A stretch of DNA of 64,000 nt from JANPPS01 sp043758105. GTDB taxonomy: Bacteria > Pseudomonadota > Alphaproteobacteria > Acetobacterales > Acetobacteraceae. The translations under genes and the position numbers were made by a program. Each line of letters opens with the position of its first letter. Position 1 is the stretch's first letter. The notes under the pieces are model-generated. The model did not search any database and was not told the origin of the DNA. It worked only from the letters and a program-made list of their open reading frames with translations. The stretch spans positions 1-64,000 of the forward strand of contig JAYVOF010000080.1 of assembly GCA_043758105.1 (NCBI GenBank). Reading direction: 5' to 3'. Of the stretch, positions 17,327 to 25,496 are shown in pieces.

Positions 17327-18706
17327 ATGACGCAGACCCAGAACTGGACTCCCGGCAGCTGGCGCACCTACGCGCTGCATCAGGCGCCGACCTACCCGGA
17401 CGCCGCAGCGCTTGCGACGACTGAGGCGCGGCTGGCCAAATATCCGCCGCTGGTGTTTGCCGGTGAGGCGCGGCGGCTGCGGGCGTCGCTCGCTTTGGCC
17501 AGCCAGGGTCAGGCTTTCGTGCTGCAGGGCGGCGATTGTGCCGAGAGCTTTGGCGATTTCACCGCCAACGTCATCCGCGACACCTTCCGCGTCCTGCTGC
17601 AAATGGCGGTCGTGCTGACCTTCGGTGCCAGCGTGCCGGTGGTGAAGCTGGGCCGGATGGCCGGGCAGTTTGCCAAGCCGCGCAGCTCGGATACCGAGAC
17701 GCAGGACGGGGTGACGCTGCCCACGTATCGCGGCGACATCATCAACGGCCCGGAATTCACCGCCGGCGCCCGCATTCCAGATCCCGCGCGGATGGAGACC
17801 GGGTATTTCCAGTCGGCCGGCACGCTCAATTTGCTCCGCGCCTTCGCCAATGGCGGGTATGCGGATTTGCATGAGGTGCATCGCTGGAACCTCGATTTCG
17901 CGGCGCGCTCGCCGTTGGCCGGGCGCTACCAAGACTTGGCCTCGCGGATCGAAGAGACGCTGGCCTTCATGGCCGCCTGCGGCATGACCAGTACCAACAC
18001 GGCGCAAATCCGTGAGACGGATTTCTACACGAGCCATGAGGCACTGCTGCTGCCATACGAACAGGCATTGACCCGGATCGACAGCACCAATGGCGAGACC
18101 TACGCCTGCTCCGCCCATTTCTTGTGGATCGGCGACCGCACCCGGCAATTGGATGGCGCGCATGTCGAGTTCCTGCGCGGCGTTCGCAACCCGATCGGGC
18201 TCAAGGTCGGCCCGACCATGACGACGGATGAGTTGCGGCGGCTGATCGACCGGCTGAACCCGGCGGATGAGGCCGGGCGTCTCACGCTGATCAGCCGCAT
18301 GGGCGCGGACCACGTCGCGGCCAAGCTCCCGGCGCTGGTGCGTGCGGCGCAGGGCCGCAAGGTGGTCTGGCTGTGCGACCCGATGCACGGCAACACCATC
18401 AGCACGGCGCAAAAGGTCAAAACCCGCAGCTTCGACGCCATCCTCACCGAGGTCCGCCGCTTCTTCGACGTCCAGGCCGCCGAGGGCAGTTGGGCCGGTG
18501 GCGTGCATGTGGAGATGACCGGGCAGGAGGTGACGGAGTGCGTCGGCGGCGCGCACAAGCTGACCGAGGCCGATCTGGGCGGACGCTACGAGACGTTCTG
18601 CGACCCGCGGCTCAATGCGCAGCAATCGCTGGAATTGGCCTTCTTGGTGGCCGAAGAGCTGAAGGCCAGGCGCGGACCGGCCCGGCATTTGGTGGCGGCG
18701 CAATAG
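17327..18706 (+). CDS. Class II 3-deoxy-7-phosphoheptulonate (DAHP) synthase
   Basis: This enzyme condenses phosphoenolpyruvate and erythrose-4-phosphate, the first step of the shikimate pathway. The plant/actinobacterial-like class II type is recognised by WTPGSWR near the start, then VFAGEARRLRASLALASQGQAFVLQGGDCAESF, VVKLGRMAGQFAKPRSS, CSAHFLWIGDRTRQLDGAHVEF, GLKVGPTM, VVWLCDPMHGNT and WAGGVHVEMTGQ-VTECVGG. With this start it has 459 aa. An ATG at 17303 would add eight residues, but it lies before the predicted transcription start. No other shikimate genes are near. It is convergent with the VapC gene. Confidence 0.95.
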   Translation: MTQTQNWTPGSWRTYALHQAPTYPDAAALATTEARLAKYPPLVFAGEARRLRASLALASQGQAFVLQGGDCAESFGDFTANVIRDTFRVLLQMAVVLTFGASVPVVKLGRMAGQFAKPRSSDTETQDGVTLPTYRGDIINGPEFTAGARIPDPARMETGYFQSAGTLNLLRAFANGGYADLHEVHRWNLDFAARSPLAGRYQDLASRIEETLAFMAACGMTSTNTAQIRETDFYTSHEALLLPYEQALTRIDSTNGETYACSAHFLWIGDRTRQLDGAHVEFLRGVRNPIGLKVGPTMTTDELRRLIDRLNPADEAGRLTLISRMGADHVAAKLPALVRAAQGRKVVWLCDPMHGNTISTAQKVKTRSFDAILTEVRRFFDVQAAEGSWAGGVHVEMTGQEVTECVGGAHKLTEADLGGRYETFCDPRLNAQQSLELAFLVAEELKARRGPARHLVAAQ

Positions 18707-18716
18707 CCTGAGAGTC

Positions 18717-19103
18717 TTACGACCCGCATCGGATCACCTGGACCGAGTACAGCGGAGAACGTTGATCATCGGACACGAAAATCGCGTCTTCCGTCACCGC
18801 TTGGGCAATAAGCAAATGGTCGAACGGATCGCGATGGTGCGCTTCTAGCCCGGCGAGGGTAGCAAGGTGGGCGGATGTAATGCCGAGCCGCTCGAAGCCG
18901 TCACGCACGATCGCCTGCTCGATCCGCCCGATTTCTGCGGTGAGCTTCCCAATTCTGATCTTAACGACGATCTCCCACAGGCTCACCACGCTGACCAGAA
19001 CCTCGCTTCCCGGATCGGCGATCGCGGACCGGGCGATGGGGCCGAGCCGTGGGTCATCGGCCAGCCACCAGAGCAAGACGTGCGTATCGAGCAGAAGCTT
19101 CAC
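18717..19103 (-). CDS. VapC-like PIN-domain toxin (type II toxin-antitoxin)
   Basis: A 128-aa PIN-domain ribonuclease. Acidic metal-site residues fit the family: Asp6 in MKLLLDTHVLLWWL, Glu44 in SLWEIVVK, and Asp92/Asp95 in HRDPFDHLLIAQA, with VSDDQ near the end. Such toxins cleave tRNA or rRNA to stop translation until neutralised by the antitoxin. The gene overlaps the upstream antitoxin gene by 4 nt, the standard toxin-after-antitoxin order. It is convergent with DAHP synthase, 10 nt away. Confidence 0.9.
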   Translation of the reverse strand: MKLLLDTHVLLWWLADDPRLGPIARSAIADPGSEVLVSVVSLWEIVVKIRIGKLTAEIGRIEQAIVRDGFERLGITSAHLATLAGLEAHHRDPFDHLLIAQAVTEDAIFVSDDQRSPLYSVQVIRCGS

Positions 19104-19363
19104 CGTTCCATCGCGTCGACCATATCGTCCGGTAGCGTGTCAAAATCATCCGTCATCGTAATCTGGCCGCGCAACGCCCCCGGTTGCCGGGCCGTGCGGA
19201 GCTCGGTGGCGGGCGGGCGAAGTTCGGCGATCACGGTGTCATGCGACGTGATCAGGATCGCGGTGCCCTGACGCGCCTGGCGGAGATAATGAGTGAGATT
19301 GTTGCGCAGCTCTCGCACGCCGACCTTGGTGGCGCCCACCTTCGTATCCTGCACGCTACCCAT
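19100..19363 (-). CDS. Phd/YefM-family antitoxin
   Basis: An 87-aa antitoxin with the Phd/YefM N-terminal DNA-binding core (VGVRELRNNLTHYLRQARQGTAILITSHDTVIAELRP) and a flexible C-terminal tail that should wrap the toxin. It starts on ATG at 19363. An upstream promoter carries an inverted repeat well placed for autorepression. The start has no strong ribosome binding site and the predicted leader is only about 14 nt. The partner toxin follows with a 4-nt overlap. Confidence 0.88.
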   Translation of the reverse strand: MGSVQDTKVGATKVGVRELRNNLTHYLRQARQGTAILITSHDTVIAELRPPATELRTARQPGALRGQITMTDDFDTLPDDMVDAMER

Positions 19364-19376
19364 GGCGGCACCGGAG

Positions 19377-19411
19377 TTGTGTAATTATAAAGTGGACACA
19401 ATTTACTTCAA
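19377..19411 (-). promoter_or_regulatory. Toxin-antitoxin promoter with palindromic operator
   Basis: Read on the minus strand: TTGAAG (19411-19406), 16 bp, then a perfect TATAAT (19389-19384). TTGTGT and ACACAA, at 19377-19382 and 19396-19401 on the plus strand, form an inverted repeat that brackets the -10 box. This is the usual arrangement for an antitoxin autorepression site. A TTGACA also lies at 19417-19412, but at 22 bp from the -10. Confidence 0.6.
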
Positions 19412-19479
19412 TGTCAACACGCGCGTATGCCGCAGCCTGTGTAGCCCCCGGCCCGAAATACTGAGATAACCGCGGCACC

Positions 19480-20619
19480 ATGGAACAGCCCCTCACCGCG
19501 GACATCGCCCACCGCACGGACGCGTATTTCACCCGCACCCGTGAGATCGTGGCGCGGTTCGGGGATAAGACGGTCACCTATGCCGTGTTCCTCCGCCGCC
19601 CCGTCATTTCCGCGCCCCGGCTGATGCTGGAGTGGCTGCAGGACGTGGCCGCCGAGCGGCAGGCGCATTTCAGCTTCGATTTGGCGTTTCCCGAGGGGCA
19701 TTGGGTCGGTGCCGGGGAGCCCATCGTTTATATTACCGGCAGCTTTCATGCGCTGGCAGATTGCGAGACGTTGTTTTTGCAAAAGCTTGGGGCGGCGTGC
19801 GTGGCGGCGCATAATGCGTATCAGATGTGCTCCGTCCTGCCGGAGGTCGCGTTCATCGCCATGGAAGCGCGGCACTGCGCCGGGGCGGAGATGCAGCTGA
19901 TGATGGGCTATGCCGCGAGCGTGGGTGGTAAGGCGGCGCAGGCGGAGGGAGCCCGCGGCTTCGTCGGCAGCTCGGCCGATCTCACGGCGCCGTTTTTCGG
20001 CACGGCACGCGGTCTGGGCACCATGCCGCACGCGCTGATCGGCTATGCCGGGTCCACGCTGCGGGCGGCGGAGATGTTCCGGGAGACCTGCCCCGGTGAC
20101 GCGTTGACGGTGCTCACGGATTTTTTCGGGCGGGAGATCACCGATGGGCTGGAGGTCTGCCGGCATTTCCCGGACCTGGCGGCCGCCGGGCAGCTTTCGG
20201 TGCGGCTCGACACCCATGGGGGGCGCTATATGGAAGGCCTGGACCCGCAGGAGAGCTACGCCGTGCTGGAACGCCGGGCCCCCGGGGCCATCCGGCATTA
20301 CCGCAGCGATAGCGAGCTGCGGCATTTGGTCGGCACCGGCGTGTCGGCGGCGGCGATCTGGCGGATGCGGGAGACGCTGGACGAGGCGGGGTTCCCGCTG
20401 GTGCGGATCGTGGTGAGCTCGGGCTTCGGCGTCGAGAAATGCCGGGTCATGGCCGATACGCGGGCGCCGATCGACGTCGTCGGCACCGGTTCTTTCATCC
20501 CGACCGATTGGCATGAGACGTATGCGACCGCAGATATCGTGGATTATGACGGCGAGGCGCGGGTGAAGGTCGGACGCGAATTCCTACTCCGCGCCAGCCA
20601 GGCCCGGTCCATAGGATGA
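19480..20619 (+). CDS. Nicotinate phosphoribosyltransferase family protein
   Basis: Family members make nicotinate mononucleotide from nicotinate and PRPP (NAD salvage). The 379-aa protein shows TDAYFTRTREIV near the N terminus, a mid-region ITGSFHALADCETLFLQKLG, and RLDTHGG and IVVSSGFG phosphate-binding segments, then VDVVGTGSFIP-type sequence near the end. This resembles the shorter alphaproteobacterial form of the family. It is followed by an NAD synthetase gene, which supports an NAD role. The ATG at 19480 lacks a Shine-Dalgarno sequence. A CTGAGATAACC element lies 8 nt upstream, so a leaderless or near-leaderless transcript is possible. Confidence 0.85.
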   Translation: MEQPLTADIAHRTDAYFTRTREIVARFGDKTVTYAVFLRRPVISAPRLMLEWLQDVAAERQAHFSFDLAFPEGHWVGAGEPIVYITGSFHALADCETLFLQKLGAACVAAHNAYQMCSVLPEVAFIAMEARHCAGAEMQLMMGYAASVGGKAAQAEGARGFVGSSADLTAPFFGTARGLGTMPHALIGYAGSTLRAAEMFRETCPGDALTVLTDFFGREITDGLEVCRHFPDLAAAGQLSVRLDTHGGRYMEGLDPQESYAVLERRAPGAIRHYRSDSELRHLVGTGVSAAAIWRMRETLDEAGFPLVRIVVSSGFGVEKCRVMADTRAPIDVVGTGSFIPTDWHETYATADIVDYDGEARVKVGREFLLRASQARSIG

Positions 20620-20634
20620 TCTCTATGTATTTTT

Positions 20635-20766
20635 CGTCATTACGAGCCCCGCTTGGGGCGCGGCAATCCACGGGCGACAATCCGGCATTCGGCGACATGG
20701 GTCTGTCCGCCGGGGATCGTCCGCGGCGCCCCTGGATCGCCTCGGCCAAGCGGCCTCGCAACGACG
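20635..20766. repeat. Palindromic intergenic repeat, copy 1
   Basis: The outer arms CGTCATTACGAG and CTCGCAACGACG are inverted. Inner arms around GCGGCAATCCACGGGCGAC and GCGCCCCTGGATCGCC are also complementary. It is the most diverged of four copies in the window (others at 25348, 27175 and 61733). It ends 10 nt before nadE and contributes part of the GAGG ribosome binding site. Confidence 0.75.
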
Positions 20767-20776
20767 AGGTTCGGGC

Positions 20777-22426
20777 ATGAAACTCGCCCTCGCCCAGATC
20801 GAGACCTTCGTCGGTAACGTGGACGCCAACGTCGCCCGCATCCGGGCCGCGCGGGCGGAAGCGGCGGCGATGGGGGCCACCGTGGTGGTCACCCCCGAAT
20901 TCAGCGTCGGCGGCTATCCGCCCGAGGACCTTGTGCGCAAGCCCGCCTTCGTCGAACGGTGCGAGCAGGCGATTGCCGGGCTGGCACAGGACACCGCCGA
21001 TGGCGGCCCGGCGCTCATCGTCGGCGGCCCGTGGCGGGAGGGCACCATGCTGTATAACGCCGCCTATGTCCTGGATAACGGCCGCATCCTCGCCCGGCGC
21101 GCCAAGCACGAGCTGCCGAATTACGGCGTGTTCGATGAAAAACGCGTGTTCGACGCCGGGCCGTGTCCCGGGCCGGTCATGCTGCGCGGCGTGAAAATCG
21201 GCCTTATGGTGTGCGAAGATTTCTGGCTACCCACCGTGTCCGAAACGCTGGCCGAAACCGGGGCCGAGCTGTTGCTGAGCATCAACGGCTCCCCGTTCGA
21301 GGACGGCAAGCAGGCGCGGCGGGTGGCGCTGGGCGTGGCCCGGGTGGTGGAAACCGGGCTGCCGTTCGTGTTCCTGGGCCAGGTCTGCGGCCAGGATGAG
21401 CTGGTGTTCGACGGTGCCAGCTTCGTGTTGAACCGGGACCGGACCCTGGCGGTGCAGATGCCGTTCTTCGAGGAGCGCATCACCCTCACGGAATGGGATC
21501 GCGACGGCGAGCATCTGGTGTGCGCGCCGCAACCGCTGCCGCCCGAGCCGGATCGCCTCGACCTGATCTACCGTTGCATGGTCCTCGGTCTCAAGGACTA
21601 CGTGAACAAGAACCGCTTTCCCGGCGTGTTGCTGGGGCTTTCGGGCGGGATCGATAGCGCGCTCTCGGCGGCCGTGGCGGTCGATGCGCTGGGTGCCGCC
21701 CGGGTGCGCGCCGTGATGCTGCCCAGCCCCTACACCGGGCCGGATAGCCTGGAGGACGCGGCAACCTGCGCCCGGCTGCTCGGGATACGGTGCGACACCG
21801 TGCCCATTACCCCGGCGATCGACGCGCTAGGCGAAAGCCTGGCGCCGCTGTTCGTGGGGCGGCAGGCCGACACGACCGAGGAAAACATCCAGTCCCGCAC
21901 GCGCGGCATGCTGCTGATGGCGATGAGCAACAAATTCGGCGACATGGTGCTGACCACGGGGAACAAGAGCGAGATGTCGGTGGGTTATGCGACGCTGTAT
22001 GGCGATATGTGCGGCGGGTATTCGGTGCTGAAGGATGTGTATAAAACGACCGTGTTCGCGCTGTGCCGCTGGCGCAACGCGCACCATCCGGCGGGCCTGG
22101 GCCCGGTCGGTCCCGTGATGCCGGAGCGCGTGATCACCAAGCCGCCCTCGGCCGAGCTGAAACCAGACCAGACCGATCAGGACAGTTTGCCGCCATACGA
22201 AGACCTCGATGCGATCCTGCAGGGGCTGGTGGAGGGCGAGCAATCGGTCGATGCGCTGGTCGCCGCGGGCCATGACCGGGCCACGGTGTTGCGGGTGTGG
22301 CGCATGCTGGACCGCGCCGAATACAAGCGGCGTCAGGCACCCCCCGGTGTGAAGCTGACGCCGCGCGCGTTCGGCCGCGACCGGCGCTATCCGATCACCA
22401 ACGGCTACACCGGGCTCGTGGCATGA
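20777..22426 (+). CDS. nadE: Glutamine-dependent NAD+ synthetase
   Basis: This enzyme amidates nicotinic acid adenine dinucleotide to NAD+ using glutamine. The 549-aa protein has two domains. The N-terminal carbon-nitrogen hydrolase domain has Glu in VVTPEFSVGGYPPEDL, Lys in AKHELPNYGVFDEKRVF and nucleophile Cys in MVCEDFW. The C-terminal NAD synthase domain has the P-loop LGLSGGIDSALSAAVAVDALG, plus TTGNKSEMSVGYATLYGDMCGGYSVLKDVYKT. Both active sites appear intact. GAGG at 20766-20769 precedes the ATG by 7 nt. It overlaps the next small gene by 4 nt. Confidence 0.96.
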   Translation: MKLALAQIETFVGNVDANVARIRAARAEAAAMGATVVVTPEFSVGGYPPEDLVRKPAFVERCEQAIAGLAQDTADGGPALIVGGPWREGTMLYNAAYVLDNGRILARRAKHELPNYGVFDEKRVFDAGPCPGPVMLRGVKIGLMVCEDFWLPTVSETLAETGAELLLSINGSPFEDGKQARRVALGVARVVETGLPFVFLGQVCGQDELVFDGASFVLNRDRTLAVQMPFFEERITLTEWDRDGEHLVCAPQPLPPEPDRLDLIYRCMVLGLKDYVNKNRFPGVLLGLSGGIDSALSAAVAVDALGAARVRAVMLPSPYTGPDSLEDAATCARLLGIRCDTVPITPAIDALGESLAPLFVGRQADTTEENIQSRTRGMLLMAMSNKFGDMVLTTGNKSEMSVGYATLYGDMCGGYSVLKDVYKTTVFALCRWRNAHHPAGLGPVGPVMPERVITKPPSAELKPDQTDQDSLPPYEDLDAILQGLVEGEQSVDALVAAGHDRATVLRVWRMLDRAEYKRRQAPPGVKLTPRAFGRDRRYPITNGYTGLVA

Positions 22427-22770
22427 GCGAGGGGTTGCGGGTCCGCATCCTCGACCTGTCGGGCGGGGCGGAGGACAATATCACCGAGGAAATCCGCGGC
22501 TTTCTGGGGATCGAGCACGCCAATCTGTTTGCCCGCCGCTATGTGCGGGACAGCGTCGAGCGATGCCGGGCGCAGGGTATGACCCCGCAGGCGATCCTCG
22601 ATGCCTGGTTCGCCTATGGCGAGGACGCAGAGGTGCTGGATGGCGGGGATGCCGCGTGGAAGAGCGCCACCGAGCTGCATGATTTTGCCGCCCGCCGCGC
22701 GCCGATGGCGGACCGGGACTGGCGAACGATCGACCCCCGGCTGCAGATCCCGGACGAGGACGAGGCATGA
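22423..22770 (+). CDS. Conserved-looking small hypothetical protein between nadE and gltX
   Basis: A 115-aa acidic protein I do not recognise. It starts with MSEGLRVRILDLSGGAEDNITEEIRGFLG. It contains a predicted helical middle (ANLFARRYVRDSVERCRAQGMTPQAILDAWFAYGEDAEVLDG) and ends in DEDEA. There is no signal peptide or membrane segment. The ATG at 22423 overlaps the nadE stop, and its stop overlaps the gltX start (ATGA at both ends), so it is surely translated with them. Function is unknown; its position suggests a housekeeping partner. Confidence 0.75.
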   Translation: MSEGLRVRILDLSGGAEDNITEEIRGFLGIEHANLFARRYVRDSVERCRAQGMTPQAILDAWFAYGEDAEVLDGGDAAWKSATELHDFAARRAPMADRDWRTIDPRLQIPDEDEA

Positions 22771-24098
22771 AGCTCCGCTTCGCGCCGAGCCCCACGGGCT
22801 TGCTGCATGTCGGCAATGCGCGGGTGGCGCTGGCGAATTACCTACTGGCCCGGCGGCATGGCGGCCATTTCCTGCTGCGGATCGACGACACGGATACGGA
22901 GCGCGGCAAGCCCGAATATGAGGACGCGATCCGGCATGATCTGCGCTGGCTCGGCCTGCACTGGGACGAGGAGTTCCGGCAATCGGACCGTTTGGCGCAG
23001 TACGAGGCGGCCGCGGACAGACTGAAGGCCAGCGGCCGGTTATACCCCTGCTTCGAGAGCGAGGAGGAGCTGGCGGCCAAGCGGGAGATGCGCACCAAGC
23101 GCCACCAGCCGCCGCTCTACGACCGCGCCATGCTGAAATTGACCGCCGAGCAGCGCGCCAAGGCCGAGGCCGGGGGCAAGAATCCGCATTGGCGCTTCCT
23201 GCTGAGCGGCTACCCGGCGGAGTGGGGGGACATGGTCCTGGGCCCCCGCACGGTCAAACTCTCCGCCGTCTCGGACCCGGTGCTGATCCGGGAGGACGGC
23301 ACGCCGCTCTATACCTTTACCTCTGTGGTGGACGATTTGCTCACTGGCATCACCCACGTGGTGCGGGGTGAGGATCATGTGACCAATACCGGCATCCAGA
23401 TCGACATCTACGCCGCACTCGGCGGGCGTCCGCGGGATTTGCGGTTCGCGCATCTCCCGCTGCTGGTGGATCAGGACGGCGGCAAGCTCAGCAAGCGGAT
23501 CGGCGGATTGAGCCTCCGCAGCCTGCGGGGTGACGGGGTCGAGCCGGCGGCGTTGACCGGCTATCTGGCCCGGCTCGGGTCGTCCGACGACCCGGTGGCG
23601 CTGCCGCCCGACGCGCTGGCGCCGACCTATGATTTGAGCCATGTCAGCCACTCCAGCGCCCGGTTCGATGGACGCCAGTTGCTGGCGCTGAACCGGCGTG
23701 TGCTGCACAGCCTGCCGTTCGAGGCGGTGCAGGAGCGCCTGCCGCCGGGGGCCACGCAGTCGTTTTGGCTGGCGATCCGCGGGAACCTCGATCTGCTGAA
23801 TGAGGCGCGTGGCTGGTGGGACGTGGTGGCCGGCAGCATCGTGCCGCCCGTGATCGAGGGCGAGGGGGAGTTCCTGCGTGAGGCGCTGGCGCTGCTGCCA
23901 GCCGAACCTTGGAACGACGAGGTCTGGCCGAGCTGGACCGCGGCGCTGCGGACCGCCACCGGGCGCAAGGGCAAATCCCTGTTCCTCCCGCTCCGCCTGG
24001 CGCTCACGGGTGAGGATCATGGGCCGGAGCTGCGCGACCTGCTGCCGCTGATCGGCCGGGAGCGGGCCGCCTATCGCCTCCATCTGGCCGCTGCGTGA
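22767..24098 (+). CDS. gltX: Glutamyl-tRNA synthetase
   Basis: This class I synthetase charges tRNA-Glu. The 443-aa product opens with FAPSPTGLLHVGNARVALANYLLARRHGG (HIGH-type motif HVGN), then LLRIDDTDTER. The KMSKS-type motif is GGKLSKRIGGLSLR. TFTSVVDDLLTGITHVVRGEDH is also typical. The short length and the KLSKR-x-GGLSLR variant fit the second alphaproteobacterial GluRS type; genomes with it often have two gltX copies. The stop overlaps ureF, an unusual operon pairing. Confidence 0.93.
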   Translation: MKLRFAPSPTGLLHVGNARVALANYLLARRHGGHFLLRIDDTDTERGKPEYEDAIRHDLRWLGLHWDEEFRQSDRLAQYEAAADRLKASGRLYPCFESEEELAAKREMRTKRHQPPLYDRAMLKLTAEQRAKAEAGGKNPHWRFLLSGYPAEWGDMVLGPRTVKLSAVSDPVLIREDGTPLYTFTSVVDDLLTGITHVVRGEDHVTNTGIQIDIYAALGGRPRDLRFAHLPLLVDQDGGKLSKRIGGLSLRSLRGDGVEPAALTGYLARLGSSDDPVALPPDALAPTYDLSHVSHSSARFDGRQLLALNRRVLHSLPFEAVQERLPPGATQSFWLAIRGNLDLLNEARGWWDVVAGSIVPPVIEGEGEFLREALALLPAEPWNDEVWPSWTAALRTATGRKGKSLFLPLRLALTGEDHGPELRDLLPLIGRERAAYRLHLAAA

Positions 24099-24727
24099 TG
24101 GATTCGGCCGGCACGCTGTTGCACTTGCTGACCTGGCTGTCGCCTGCCTTCCCGACCGGCGGATACGCCTATAGCCACGGGCTGGAATGGGCGGTGGAGG
24201 CCGGTGATATCCGGGACGAGGCGAGCGCGCTGGGATGGATTTCCGGCGTCCTGGTGCAGGGGGCCGGGCGCACCGATGCCGTGTTGCTGCGCCATGCCCA
24301 TCGCGGAATCGATGTCGTGGCACTGGCGACCGCCACGTCGCCGTCGTCCGAACGCCGGATGGAGACGTTGGGGCAGGGCGGGGCGTTCGCGATCGCCGCC
24401 CAGGTTTGGGATGGACCGGACCCGGTGCCCGTGCCGTATCCCGTGGCTGTCGCGTCACTCGCCCGGGCGCAGGGTGTGCCGGAGGATGCGGCGACGCTCG
24501 GGCTGTTGCACGCGATGGCCGCGACGCTGGTCAGTGCCGCGGTGCGCCTGGTGCCGCTCGGTCAGACCGCGGGCCTGCGCATCATGCGGGCGCTGGAGCC
24601 GGCGCTGCTGACACTGATGGCCGGCACGCGCGGGGTGGGGCTGGACGATCTCGGTGGCGCATGTTTTCGCTCCGACATCGCGTCCATGCGGCATGAAACC
24701 CAGCATACCAGGCTGTTCCGCTCATGA
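24098..24727 (+). CDS. ureF: Urease accessory protein UreF
   Basis: UreF bridges UreD and UreG in the complex that delivers nickel and CO2 to apo-urease, and gates the GTPase. The 209-aa protein has the family opening LLHLLTWLSPAFPTGGYAYSHGLEWAVEAGDI and the late HETQHTRLFRS tail. The ATG at 24098 shares a base with the gltX stop, and a GTG one codon upstream is equally possible. It overlaps ureG by 4 nt. The other urease genes lie 33 kb away at 58-61.7 kb, so the maturation genes are split from the structural operon. Confidence 0.93.
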   Translation: MDSAGTLLHLLTWLSPAFPTGGYAYSHGLEWAVEAGDIRDEASALGWISGVLVQGAGRTDAVLLRHAHRGIDVVALATATSPSSERRMETLGQGGAFAIAAQVWDGPDPVPVPYPVAVASLARAQGVPEDAATLGLLHAMAATLVSAAVRLVPLGQTAGLRIMRALEPALLTLMAGTRGVGLDDLGGACFRSDIASMRHETQHTRLFRS

Positions 24728-25341
24728 ACTCTCCGAACGGACCTCTCCGCGTGGGCGTCGGCGGGCCGGTTGGCACCGGTAAGACGGCGCTGATGGACGC
24801 GCTGTGCCGGGCATTTTCGCCGCGCTATGACATCGCGGCGATCACCAACGACATCTATACCAAGGAGGATGCCGAATTTCTGACGCGCGCCGGGTCGTTG
24901 ACGCCGGACCGGATCTTGGGGATCGAAACCGGCGGCTGCCCGCATACCGCGATCCGTGAGGACGCCAGCATCAACCTGGCCGGCATCGCCGAAATGCGGC
25001 GGCGGTTTCCCGGGCTGGACGTGATCCTGATCGAGAGCGGCGGCGATAATTTGGCGGCGACGTTCAGCCCGGAGCTGGCGGATATTACGATCTATGTGAT
25101 CGATGTCTCAGCCGGAGACAAAATTCCTAGGAAGGGCGGGCCGGGCATCACCCGCAGCGATATGCTGGTGATCAACAAGATCGACCTGGCCCCCTATGTC
25201 GGCGCGAGCCTCGAGGTGATGGACCGGGACAGCAAGCGGATGCGCGGCGACCGTCCGTATGTGTTCGCCAACATCCGCGCCGGGCAGGGCGTGGCGGAGA
25301 TCGCGGCCTTCATCGTGCGGGCCGGCGGACTTCAGGCCTGA
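24724..25341 (+). CDS. ureG: Urease accessory GTPase UreG
   Basis: UreG is a SIMIBI GTPase that carries nickel to urease. The 205-aa protein has the P-loop GPVGTGKT at residues 14-21, the switch-like ITNDIYTKEDAEFL, and the nickel-binding Cys-Pro-His motif in ETGGCPHTAIRED. The G3-like LIESGGDNLAATFSPEL and the NKID guanine-specificity motif in LVINKIDLAPYVGA follow. All are intact. It ends the gltX-ureF-ureG run and is followed after 6 nt by a palindromic repeat that may act in mRNA 3'-end protection. Confidence 0.96.
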   Translation: MNSPNGPLRVGVGGPVGTGKTALMDALCRAFSPRYDIAAITNDIYTKEDAEFLTRAGSLTPDRILGIETGGCPHTAIREDASINLAGIAEMRRRFPGLDVILIESGGDNLAATFSPELADITIYVIDVSAGDKIPRKGGPGITRSDMLVINKIDLAPYVGASLEVMDRDSKRMRGDRPYVFANIRAGQGVAEIAAFIVRAGGLQA

Positions 25342-25347
25342 GATGCC

Positions 25348-25473
25348 CGTCATTGCGAGCCCGCTGGGGCGAAGCAATCCAGGGGCCGCCCGAGCCGGCT
25401 CTGGCAGCGTGCACGGTTCGGGACAGGCTCTTTTGCTCCTGGATCGCTTCGGCCAAGCGGCCTCGCAATGACG
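25348..25473. repeat. Palindromic intergenic repeat, copy 2
   Basis: The arms CGTCATTGCGAG and CTCGCAATGACG are perfect complements. Inner arms GAAGCAATCCAGGGGC and GCTCCTGGATCGCTTC also pair. It sits between the ureG stop and the convergent end of the EamA transporter gene. Same family as copies at 20635, 27175 and 61733. Confidence 0.85.
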
Positions 25474-25496
25474 AGGCTTTTCGCTCGGTCAGTGAC

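Noticed and set aside
16850..18703. 617-aa open frame antisense to the hydroxylase-family and DAHP synthase genes
   Set aside because: It crosses the intergenic repeat array and two well-supported genes and shows no recognisable domain.
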